The position numbers were made by a program, and so were the translations under genes. DNA of 64,000 nt from the NCBI GenBank assembly GCA_963665195.1, contig OY762070.1, positions 4,030,001-4,094,000 on the forward strand, given 5' to 3'. The notes under the pieces were generated by a model. The model did not search any database. It was given only the letters and a program-made list of their open reading frames with translations, and was not told where the DNA came from. The stretch comes from VXYL01 sp963665195 (GTDB lineage Bacteria; Pseudomonadota; Gammaproteobacteria; Pseudomonadales; Azotimanducaceae). Below are positions 24,697 through 31,530 of this stretch, one piece after another. Position 1 is the stretch's first letter. The number at the start of each line of letters is the position of its first letter.

Positions 24697-25236
24697 ATGA
24701 AGCCCGGACGCCCGAATAGCAGCACCCGTTGGTCGGTGGCCGACAAGTGGGGAGCCGATGTCGTCGCTGCACGCCACCATGGATTCGTGCAGCTGCCCGA
24801 TGCGCTGATCCGATATCAGGCCGAACTCCAGCTCTCGCCGATGGAGCTGTGCGTTCTCCTGCATGTCTTGCGGTTCTGGTGGCGTGCGGACGAGTACCCG
24901 CACCCGCCCATTTCGTTGCTGGCGCGTGAGATCGGTGTGAGCCGGCGGACGGTTGAACGCGCCGTCGTGAGCTTGGAGCGCAAAGGGTTAGTGGTGCGAG
25001 GCCCGTCCGAGCAGAAGGGGATGGGCGGGCCGACGGTACGACGCTTCCAGTTCGATGGCTTGCGGGAACGCCTGCGGCGGCTGGTCTCGACCAAGGAGGG
25101 TATCGGAGGGACTGCCTCTATGCGCAACGCGTCGGATGACGGGCTTTTCGACCAAGTGTCGGCCGAGGGCGTGATCGATGAGTTCGATGCGGTGCCGGCA
25201 GAAATGGACAAGGTTGAGGGGGTGCTGCGGGCTTAA
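24697..25236 (+). CDS. Winged-helix (HTH) accessory protein
   Basis: 179 aa. The centre (about 48-105) is a winged-helix domain: LSPMELCVLLHVLRFWW, then PPISLLAREIGVSRRTVERA with the recognition helix, then LERKGLVVR. This layout resembles HTH domains of plasmid or phage replication initiators and of MarR-like regulators. The acidic C-terminus is unassigned. It sits in AT-richer accessory DNA between sufS and sufA, behind an 18-bp palindrome. A DNA-binding role is likely; replication or transcription cannot be distinguished. Confidence 0.65.
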   Translation: MKPGRPNSSTRWSVADKWGADVVAARHHGFVQLPDALIRYQAELQLSPMELCVLLHVLRFWWRADEYPHPPISLLAREIGVSRRTVERAVVSLERKGLVVRGPSEQKGMGGPTVRRFQFDGLRERLRRLVSTKEGIGGTASMRNASDDGLFDQVSAEGVIDEFDAVPAEMDKVEGVLRA

Positions 25237-25965
25237 GCAAGTGGAAGTTGCCTCGTCCAACGGAGAGGACACCTAGGTTCGAGTGCTACGATCGCCAGCG
25301 AGGTATGGGCGATCATAGCACGCCTAGGAGATGCCGGTTCGAGTCCGGCCATGCAACTGGATCCACGGTCCGCAGCACCTCCACCATCCCCTGCAAACGC
25401 CGCAAGCACGGGCTTCGTTCGGTCGATAAGGGCGTTGCGCGTCCTGGTCGAGGCGCCGGGCATCTCGCGCTAGCAGATTGAGCGCTTGGCGCGGCGGTGG
25501 CACGAGACCGGGGTGATCCGCGACCGGTGCATCGACGGGCTCGGTGGCTTGGATCCCGTTACACGGTCGCCGACATGCGACCTGCTCGCAGAGGAGCTCT
25601 TCGGGTGCGCTTCGGCACCCGCATCGAGACCTGTGCATCTCGCACCCAAAGCGGTGCTTCGACCTCGGCCTGTACAGCTGGCGCGGGCTGCCGCGTTCTG
25701 GGCTTGGCACATTCGCCGGCCGCACAACCGGCTCCAGCTAGGCCGCCGTCAGGGACTCCGTCCGGCGCCCCCAGGGCGCGATCACCCCAGCCGGGCTTTC
25801 CGTGATCCGTCCTCGCGACGGTCGGCGGAACGGTGGGGCCGGCCTAGGAAGCCGTCGGGACCCCGCCAACACCCTTCGCAGCACGTTCCAACGCCTTCAT
25901 CCTGCGGAAAACCCGCGCCTACTCATGCGGCCGGGGACGCCGACTTGCGGGAAGGAGGCGACTAG
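25237..25965. other. Long gene-free interval holding a tRNA-like structure
   Basis: About 730 bases without a believable gene; the open frames here show no recognisable protein. The first 120 bases fold into the tRNA-like structure listed separately. The remainder may be an eroded former gene, but I recognise no remnant. Confidence 0.55.
25246..25358 (+). ncRNA. tRNA-like cloverleaf with a long hairpin in the anticodon arm
   Basis: The 5' part reads like a tRNA 5' half: acceptor AGTTGCC, TC connector, D stem GTCC/GGAC with loop AACGGAGA (A14, GG and A21 type positions). The 3' part has a perfect T arm, GCCGG-TTCGAGT-CCGGC (25333-25349), then GCAACT (25353-25358) pairing with AGTTGC (25246-25251). 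The anticodon stem is CCTAGG (25272-25277 and 25323-25328). Instead of a 7-base loop it encloses a hairpin, 25283-25296 with 25308-25321, 14 positions with one mismatch and an 11-base loop. Two extra bases separate T and acceptor stems, and no CCA end is encoded. It is not a normal tRNA. Confidence 0.45.
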
Positions 25966-26769
25966 TCAAGGCTCGCTCGTCAGGCTCCGGATATCCTCCT
26001 CCAGCCCTGTGACGCGTGCTACGATGGCATCGAACTCACTGCGGGGGATTTCGTAGCGAACGATGTCATCCTCTATCCCCGGTATTCTGAGCTTCCTGAT
26101 GTCTCGCTCATTGGCAAGATCGAGGAAGCTGTCCACGGTGAGGAAGTCGCTCCAATAGGTGGCAGAGTATGAGTCGGGCCAAGGATCGTCGTCAGCATCC
26201 GTGTCCGCCCCGTGAAAGAAGGCGCGGACGCGAACGTACGAGCGTTCAGCGCTATGGAGGGAGATTCGGCCGACTATCCCATGATGGTACGCGCCTCCAC
26301 AGGGACGCCGCTCAGCAACGGGTGTCGAAGCATCGCCGACCTCGACCCCTTCCATGTCATGGGCAGTGACCATCCCTAGGTCCGTCCGCTTGGTCAGCAG
26401 CAATCGGAGCTTCTTGTACTTTCCGTGCCCGTACACGCGGATGTTCGCTGGACTGCCCGGAACATCGGGGTAGTACGACTCCCCTTTTCGGACCTCCGGG
26501 TACCCGGGGTAGCCGGTGTGGAACCGGATGCAAACGGTCCCGTATCGCCAGTCCCAAGACTGAACCTCCATCTCCCAAGCGGTTGGCGGCTCAATGCCTT
26601 CATCCGTGAAGAAGAGCTCCGCCCAAGTCCAGCCCGTCTTCGGATCGACCCAAGCTCGCACTCCATGCCACACCGGCGGCTCGCCGACGACGTCCAATTG
26701 GTAGTACGGCTCGGGATGATGCACATCATCAGCCCCAATGTCCGTCGCACTGATGAAGCTGATGACGGT
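25966..26769 (-). pseudogene. Exported-protein gene, main part, split from its start by an IS
   Basis: The frame encodes about 252 aa from a weak GTG at 26724, rich in aromatic residues (YYQLDVVGEPPVWHGVRAWV near the start; SATYWSDFLTVDSFLDLANE later) and ending in a coiled-coil-like helix. No family recognised. Joining the DNA on both sides of the IS at the repeated TTA gives MKLFIHIALTVI, then, after one extra base (near 26760), SFISATDIGADDVHHPEP. Together these form a plausible signal peptide. The IS plus a 1-base frameshift therefore removed its start. The GTG-initiated remainder would lack an export signal. Confidence 0.6.
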
Positions 26770-26772
26770 TAG

Positions 26773-28070
26773 GAGTCTGGCCTAAATAACCTATTTATTT
26801 GGAGCGTTTCTTTTTCGGCGAGATGACATAGTTCCAGTCGCCGTGGAACTTGTCCCTGGACAGCGACAGGGCGTCCATCTGCTCGTCGCTCACCTTCACT
26901 CCCGTGGGATACTCGCCGTCGTCCAGCTCGGAGCGGATCTCCAGGCCCTTCTTCGTCGTCGTGGCCGCGATCAGGCTCACCACCGCCTCCCTGCTGACGA
27001 GCGGCCTGCCGCGCCAGTTCTCCGTGATCCGGCTGAACATGCGGTGCTCGATCTTGTTCCACTTGCTCGTGCCCGGCGGGAAGTGGCACACCGACACCTT
27101 CAGCCCCGTCTCGTCCGCAAAGCGCTGCAGCTCGACCTTCCACAGCCGGCTGCGGCTGCCGTTCGAGCCGCCCGCGTCCGCGGCCGCCAGCAGACGCCGC
27201 GCCGCCGGGTACCTCGCGCTCCCCATCCGCAGCCACCAGCGCCGCAGCGTCTCCGCCGCGAACGACGCCGTGTCGTGGTCCGCGCCCACGCTCACCCAGC
27301 CCGCGTCCGCCGCCACGTCGTACACCCCGTACGGGATCGCCTTGCCCAGCTCCGCGTCCTTGAAGTCGTGGACGCGCACCTTCTCCGGCTCCCCCGCCGG
27401 GCGCCATTCCCGCCCGCCGTTGCGGAAGTCCCCCACCAGCTCCTTCTTCTTCGTGTCCACCGACACCACCGGGGTGCCGCCGCGCATGAACGCCTTCGCC
27501 CGGCGGTTGATGTGGTTGAACTGCGCGTCCCGGTCCGGGTGCTGGCGACCCTCCAAGGTCTTGCGGTTCGACTGCAAGCTGTAGCCCATGTCGTGCAGCA
27601 GCCGGTTCACCGTCCGCTCGCTCACCGGGTGCCCTGCCGCGTCCAGCGCCTCCGCCAGCTTCGCCGCGCTCAGACTCGTCCAGCGCAGCGGCCCCGACGG
27701 ATCGCCCCGCGTCGCCGGATCCACCAGCCGCTCCAGCGCCGGCACCAGCCCCGGGTCCCTGTCCTCCGCCCGCTTCCGGCCGCCGCCGGGCGAGCGCTGC
27801 CGATCCGACGCCTCGACGCCCGACTCCAGCTCCCGCAGGCCCTTCGCGATCGTGACCCGCGACATGCCCGTCGCCTCCCACACCCGCTCGATGCCCCCGC
27901 GACCGACCGCGCGCGCCTCGGTCGCAGCCCAGAGCCTCTTGGCGCGCTCGTCGAGCACCGGTTCCAGATCCAGAAACTTCGCAAGTATCGTCCGCGTCGC
28001 AGCGTCGTCCATGACCCTGGCCTCTCGGCAAAAGTGCGCTCAACAATACAGGATGTTCCTGCGAGAGTAC
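26773..28070 (-). mobile_element. ISAzo13-type insertion sequence (1298 bp)
   Basis: Boundaries are inferred from a 3-bp direct repeat TTA at 26770-26772 and 28071-28073, and from imperfect inverted ends: left GGAGTCTGGCCTAAATAACC, right (complement) GTACTCTCGCAGGAACATCC, which agree at about 12 of 20 positions. One transposase gene fills the element. The IS interrupts the 5' end of an exported-protein gene. Only one copy is seen in the window. Confidence 0.7.
26795..28012 (-). CDS. ISAzo13-family DDE transposase
   Basis: 405 aa. An N-terminal HTH region (GGIERVWEATGMSRVTIAKG) precedes a DDE catalytic core: D in VVSVDTKKKELVG near 186, D in LLAAADAGGSNGSR near 277, E in PGTSKWNKIEHRMF near 323. 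The C-terminal LEIRSELDDGEYPTGVKVS is typical of the family. The frame is uninterrupted, so the element may still be active. The family is related to IS630, which is the main alternative label. Confidence 0.85.
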   Translation of the reverse strand: MDDAATRTILAKFLDLEPVLDERAKRLWAATEARAVGRGGIERVWEATGMSRVTIAKGLRELESGVEASDRQRSPGGGRKRAEDRDPGLVPALERLVDPATRGDPSGPLRWTSLSAAKLAEALDAAGHPVSERTVNRLLHDMGYSLQSNRKTLEGRQHPDRDAQFNHINRRAKAFMRGGTPVVSVDTKKKELVGDFRNGGREWRPAGEPEKVRVHDFKDAELGKAIPYGVYDVAADAGWVSVGADHDTASFAAETLRRWWLRMGSARYPAARRLLAAADAGGSNGSRSRLWKVELQRFADETGLKVSVCHFPPGTSKWNKIEHRMFSRITENWRGRPLVSREAVVSLIAATTTKKGLEIRSELDDGEYPTGVKVSDEQMDALSLSRDKFHGDWNYVISPKKKRSK

Positions 28071-28073
28071 TTA

Positions 28074-28098
28074 GCGCGATGTGAATGAAGAGCTTCAT
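28074..28098 (-). pseudogene. Signal-peptide-encoding fragment separated by the IS
   Basis: ATG at 28098 is preceded by GGAGGG (good Shine-Dalgarno spacing) and encodes MKLFIHIA before the IS end. This is the start of the exported-protein gene at 25966-26769, on the far side of the insertion. The following 180 bases up to 28287 contain nothing recognisable. Confidence 0.55.
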
Positions 28099-28287
28099 GT
28101 GGTTCCCTCCTGTGGTAGACCGGGACATGCCACGATACACGATGGCGCTCGTCGGCCTGCGCTAACCGGTGCCTCCCTTCGCCGTAGCTCCCAAGTTGCA
28201 GAGCGTCGAGCGTGTTCGGGCCACCGCCGAGCACCACGACCAGCGCCCTGTCCGCTGGTTGGCGATCGCCACTCCAGCCAAGCTAAG

Positions 28288-29467
28288 CTAGTCGATGGGA
28301 CGATGGTCGCGGCAGCGCTTGCGGACATCGCTGAGCCAGGTCTCCATCGAGGGGATCGGGACACCGTAGCGTCGCCCAGCCGCCTGGGGCGACAGCAGGC
28401 CTCTATCGAGCATCTGTCCGACGAAGTCGCGCAGCGCAATGTCGAAGTCGGGGTCCTTGTCGGGCTTCAACCGTTCGATTTCGCCCCGGCAGACCTTCCA
28501 CAAGCCCGGTTCTTCAAGCACCTCTCGGCGCATGACGTCCAGGCCTACCGCCGCCGCCAGAACCGGCCACCGCTTCAGGTCGCCGTGCCCAAGCCGTTCC
28601 TGGTAGTAGTCAGTCCGGCGACCACTGGATGCCCGCCGCACTGCGCCGAGATCCACTTCGGGCATGACCCCTTTGGCGTCCCTGAGTGCCCTTGTCGCTT
28701 CCTGCTGGGCGCAATGCAGGTGCTGCGGCCAGCCAAGTGCATCCTCGACGACGGTGTCGACCAATGCTGCTCTGGCGCCGGACTCGGGGGTCGCGCCCAA
28801 CCGGTCCAGCATCTCGTTGGTAGAGGCAGCGCACTCGGCCTCTGTCATGCGCCCCATGGTCATGGTGACGTTGTCGCCCAGGCGCGATAGGCCATCGAGG
28901 CTCGATATGCGCTCTTTGGTGTGGGCCAACCCGGTCTATACGCAGACCGCGGGCAGCTCAAGACCGCCCGTTATGCAACCAGCGCAGCGTCTTTGCCTCC
29001 GCCGGCCCCAGTACTTGGGCTTCGTCCATGTGAATCGCTAGCTGCGTGTGTTCGAGCAGTTCATTCGCGGTGATCGCTGCCAACGCATCCCCGGCCGACT
29101 CGCGGCGAAGCAGCGCCGCAAGCACGCCGGTTGCCTCGAGCGTCCGTTTGGTACGCGGGTTGCCCCGAACCACGCGCCGATGGATGGCGTTCAGCAAGTG
29201 GCGCGGGCTTGCGAGGTCGTCTTCGTAGACCTGCACGAGTGCCAGTGCATCCGCGCTGCGCTGGCGCAGGCGTCCGGCGAGCGAAGTCTTGCCGCAGCCG
29301 GGCGCACCCTGGTAGATGCGGAACTCCACGGACGGCTCGCCCCTCGGAGCTTCGCGCACCGCGGTATCGAAGGCGTCGATCTCAGCCTGCCGCCCCGCGA
29401 AGAAGAGGGCGGAGTCTCGGTCCTTCTGGTCGAGGATGTGCTCGGCGAGGTCGTAGTCGAAGGCCAT
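28288..29467 (-). pseudogene. AAA-family ATPase pseudogene (frameshift plus nonsense)
   Basis: Starts at the ATG at 29467 (MAFDYDLAEHILDQKDRDSA, then FFAGRQAEI). Walker A is GAPGCGKT and a Walker B-like IHMDEAQVL follows. The frame ends at 28958 after TLRWLHNGRS. Removing one G from the run at 28964-28969 continues as GGLELPAVCV, then meets TAG at 28936-28938, then TGLAHTKERISSLDGLSR and the rest of the protein (GWPQHLHCAQ near the middle, HTH-like tail) to 28288. Two independent lesions make it a pseudogene. It is related to the ATPase at 21195-22073. The C-terminal piece alone would still be open from a TTG at 28929. Confidence 0.8.
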
Positions 29468-29642
29468 GCGAAGAGTGTACGTCGTTCTGGACCCCCACCG
29501 GCCACCGCTGGCGACATGCCGCTGATGGCCGCGCGGCGCCAGCGTGCCAGCGGATGCACGGCGGTGTAGTATTCCCTTACCGGTGCGACGCGCCCAAAGG
29601 TGCCCCGCCGGTGCGATCCGTGAGACCTTGAGGGACGTGCCC

Positions 29643-30011
29643 ATGGCCGCCGAAATCTTCGACCCCGCCGAAGCGCCCTTGGCCGAGAGCATCTCGCTGA
29701 CGCCGCGCGCTCGGGCCCATGTGTCCCGCCAGCTTCTCCGCGAAGGGGCCGAGGGATTGCTGCTCGGCGTTGCCGAGAGCGGCTGCAACGGCTACAAGTA
29801 CGCCCTCTCCTTCGTCGACAGCGAGCCGCAGGCCGCGCGCACGTTCGAGTTCGACGGCGTGGTCGTATTCGTCGAACACGCCAACTGGCCGCTGGTGAGG
29901 GGAACGCAGATCGACTACGTGACGGAAGGACTGAACTCGGCGCTCGCCTTCAACAATCCCAACGCCGCCGCCGAATGCGGCTGCGGCGAGAGCTTCTCCG
30001 TCGACACCTGA
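29643..30011 (+). CDS. sufA: A-type Fe-S carrier SufA/HesB family
   Basis: 122 aa. Fe-S clusters are carried by three conserved cysteines: C48 (AESGCNGYKY), C112 and C114 (AECGCGESF). The start ISLTPRARAHV and the middle FVEHANWPLVRGTQIDYV are typical of SufA/IscA. The gene begins a sufA-sufT-sufE unit, 13 bp from sufT. The SufA versus ErpA or IscA label rests on the SUF neighbours. Confidence 0.87.
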   Translation: MAAEIFDPAEAPLAESISLTPRARAHVSRQLLREGAEGLLLGVAESGCNGYKYALSFVDSEPQAARTFEFDGVVVFVEHANWPLVRGTQIDYVTEGLNSALAFNNPNAAAECGCGESFSVDT

Positions 30012-30024
30012 CTCCCGCGCCGCC

Positions 30025-30546
30025 ATGAAGCGCACTGTCATTCCCCTTCGGCGCGCCGTCGATGCGCGGCTGGTGCCCACCGGTGCCCCGCTCGCCATCC
30101 CGGACGGCGCCTTCGTCACGCTCACGCAATCCCTGGGCGGCGCCTACACCGTGGTCTACAACGGCAACATGGCCCGCATCGATGGCGAGGACGCCGACGC
30201 CCTCGGCTTCGAGCCGGAGGTGCTCGAATTCGAGCCGAGCGGCGAGGGCATCTCCGAAGACCACGTCTGGCAGGCCCTGCGCACCGTCCACGACCCGGAA
30301 ATCCCGGTGAATATCGTGGACTTGGGTCTAGTCTACGGCTGCGACATCGACGCCGGCAGCGTGCGCATTGCATTGACGCTCACCGCTCCCGGCTGCGGCA
30401 TGGGGCCGGTCTTGGTGCAGGATGTGGAACGGCGCATCGCCAAGGTGCCGCATGTGCGCGAGGTGGACGTGGAGCTGGTCTTCGACCCGCCCTGGGAGCG
30501 TTCCATGATGACGGAGGAAGCCCAACTCGAACTGGGCCTGTACTGA
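30025..30546 (+). CDS. sufT: SufT family Fe-S assembly protein (DUF59/MIP18)
   Basis: 173 aa. An N-terminal SufT-specific region (about 1-70, VTLTQSLGGAYTVVYNGNMA) precedes a MIP18/DUF59 domain: VHDPEIPVNIVDLGLVYG near 92, TLTAPGCGMGPVLVQDVE with the conserved Cys near 120, and FDPPWERSMMTEEA. SufT helps mature Fe-S proteins. Its stop overlaps the sufE start as TGATG. A truncated duplicate is at 35688-35933. Confidence 0.9.
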   Translation: MKRTVIPLRRAVDARLVPTGAPLAIPDGAFVTLTQSLGGAYTVVYNGNMARIDGEDADALGFEPEVLEFEPSGEGISEDHVWQALRTVHDPEIPVNIVDLGLVYGCDIDAGSVRIALTLTAPGCGMGPVLVQDVERRIAKVPHVREVDVELVFDPPWERSMMTEEAQLELGLY

Positions 30547-30962
30547 TGGCCGTGCCGGCGCTCGACGATGTGCGGTCGAGCTTCGCCTTCTTCGACTCCT
30601 GGGAAGACAAGTACCGCTTCCTCATCGACGTGGGCAAGGCGCTAGAGGATCTGCCCGCGGAGCATCGCATCGAAGACAACCTCGTGCGCGGCTGCCAGAG
30701 CCAAGTCTGGCTGGTGCCGGCATTCGATTCCGAGGCGAACCGCCTGCATCTCGCCATCGACAGCGACGCGCACATCGTGCGCGGCCTCATCGCCATCGTC
30801 CTCGCCGCCTACGACGGCAAATCGCCCGCAGACATCGTCGCGTTCCCTATCGAGGGCCTGTTCGACGAGCTGGAGCTGGTCGCCCACCTCAGCCCCACCC
30901 GCGGCAACGGCCTGCGCGCCATGGTGGAGAGGATTCGCCGCCTGGCGGTGGAGTGCGCCTGA
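30546..30962 (+). CDS. sufE: SufE sulfur acceptor, copy 1
   Basis: 138 aa. It accepts persulfide from SufS; the acceptor cysteine is C50 in NLVRGCQSQVWL, matching the E. coli SufE position. The body (HLAIDSDAHIVRGLIAIVLA, AFPIEGLFDELELVAHLSPT, RGNGLRAMVERI) is complete. Coupled to sufT by a TGATG overlap. A close, also complete copy is at 35933-36349. Confidence 0.95.
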   Translation: MAVPALDDVRSSFAFFDSWEDKYRFLIDVGKALEDLPAEHRIEDNLVRGCQSQVWLVPAFDSEANRLHLAIDSDAHIVRGLIAIVLAAYDGKSPADIVAFPIEGLFDELELVAHLSPTRGNGLRAMVERIRRLAVECA

Positions 30963-30964
30963 TG

Positions 30965-30990
30965 TGTAGGAGCGGAGGCTTGTCCCCGCC
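30965..30990. repeat. Single REP-like palindromic element
   Basis: TGTAGGAGCGGAGGCTTG followed by TCCCCGCC begins with the TGTAGGAGC head common to REP elements of pseudomonads and xanthomonads and can fold as GCGG/CCGC. It lies 2 bp after sufE. Only one copy was noticed in the window. Confidence 0.45.
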
Positions 30991-31044
30991 CGTGCCGAGG
31001 CAACGCACGCTGCCATGGCCACATCCTGCGACCGCAAAAGATAT

Positions 31045-31052
31045 GTTATAAC
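31045..31052. promoter_or_regulatory. Candidate zinc-regulator (Zur-like) site around GTTATAAC
   Basis: The self-complementary GTTATAAC sits in GATATGTTATAACGTACTC, which resembles one half plus the core of proteobacterial Zur boxes (TGTTATA-type). It lies about 60 bases before a small Cys-rich gene and the ZnuD-like receptor, where zinc control would be expected. The second half-site is poor, and the stretch could simply be a -10 region. Confidence 0.35.
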
Positions 31053-31109
31053 GTACTCCACATCTGATCGCAGCGGCGCTTTGCGCTTGATTCACCAGTG
31101 ACCGCATCC

Positions 31110-31442
31110 ATGCACGGCCGGAAGGCTGAACACGACATCGCCGATCGCACCGTCGGCAGCCGCCGCCGGTCGGCGGCGCACGTATGGGCGCTCTTGGCCG
31201 CACTGGCGTTGTGCGTCGGCCAGACGGTTGGCGACACGCATGTGCATCTCGATGAACACGAAGAGGATGCCTGCACGGTCTGTGCCATCTGCGATCCGGG
31301 ACACGTTCCGCAAACCGGCCCGGCGGACGCCCAGCTGCCTGAGTGGCGCAGGTCGGGCAGCCTGCCGGTCTACTCGGCTGCTGCCTCGCCCAGCCTTTAT
31401 CAGGCCGCCAAACCCCGCGCTCCCCCCTTCTCCGTCTCCTGA
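31110..31442 (+). CDS. Small exported or membrane protein with CxxCxxC motif
   Basis: 110 aa from ATG 31110 (GTG 31098 is an alternative). A hydrophobic segment (HVWALLAALALCVGQTVG) is followed by His/Glu/Asp-rich HVHLDEHEEDACTVCAICD with three closely spaced cysteines, then a Pro/Ser-rich tail. The composition suggests metal binding in the periplasm, like small DUF2946-type proteins next to metal receptors. It precedes the ZnuD-like gene by 88 bp. Confidence 0.6.
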   Translation: MHGRKAEHDIADRTVGSRRRSAAHVWALLAALALCVGQTVGDTHVHLDEHEEDACTVCAICDPGHVPQTGPADAQLPEWRRSGSLPVYSAAASPSLYQAAKPRAPPFSVS

Positions 31443-31530
31443 CACAACCCAAGCATTTCGTGCGCGGCCGGTACGCCGCGTCGCGCAGCTTTCCGCACCT
31501 CACCCCACACCGTCTATTCGGAGATGGACA

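Noticed and set aside
25246..25358. Ordinary functional tRNA gene
   Set aside because: There is no 7-base anticodon loop, two extra bases separate T and acceptor stems, and no CCA end is encoded.
25486..25965. 159-aa open frame after the tRNA-like structure
   Set aside because: Low-complexity Arg/Pro/Ala translation, no motif, no start signal; treated as non-coding.
27670..28140. 156-aa frame spanning the IS right end
   Set aside because: Out of frame with the transposase; only its beginning (MKLFIHIA at 28098) is meaningful, as part of the interrupted exported-protein gene.
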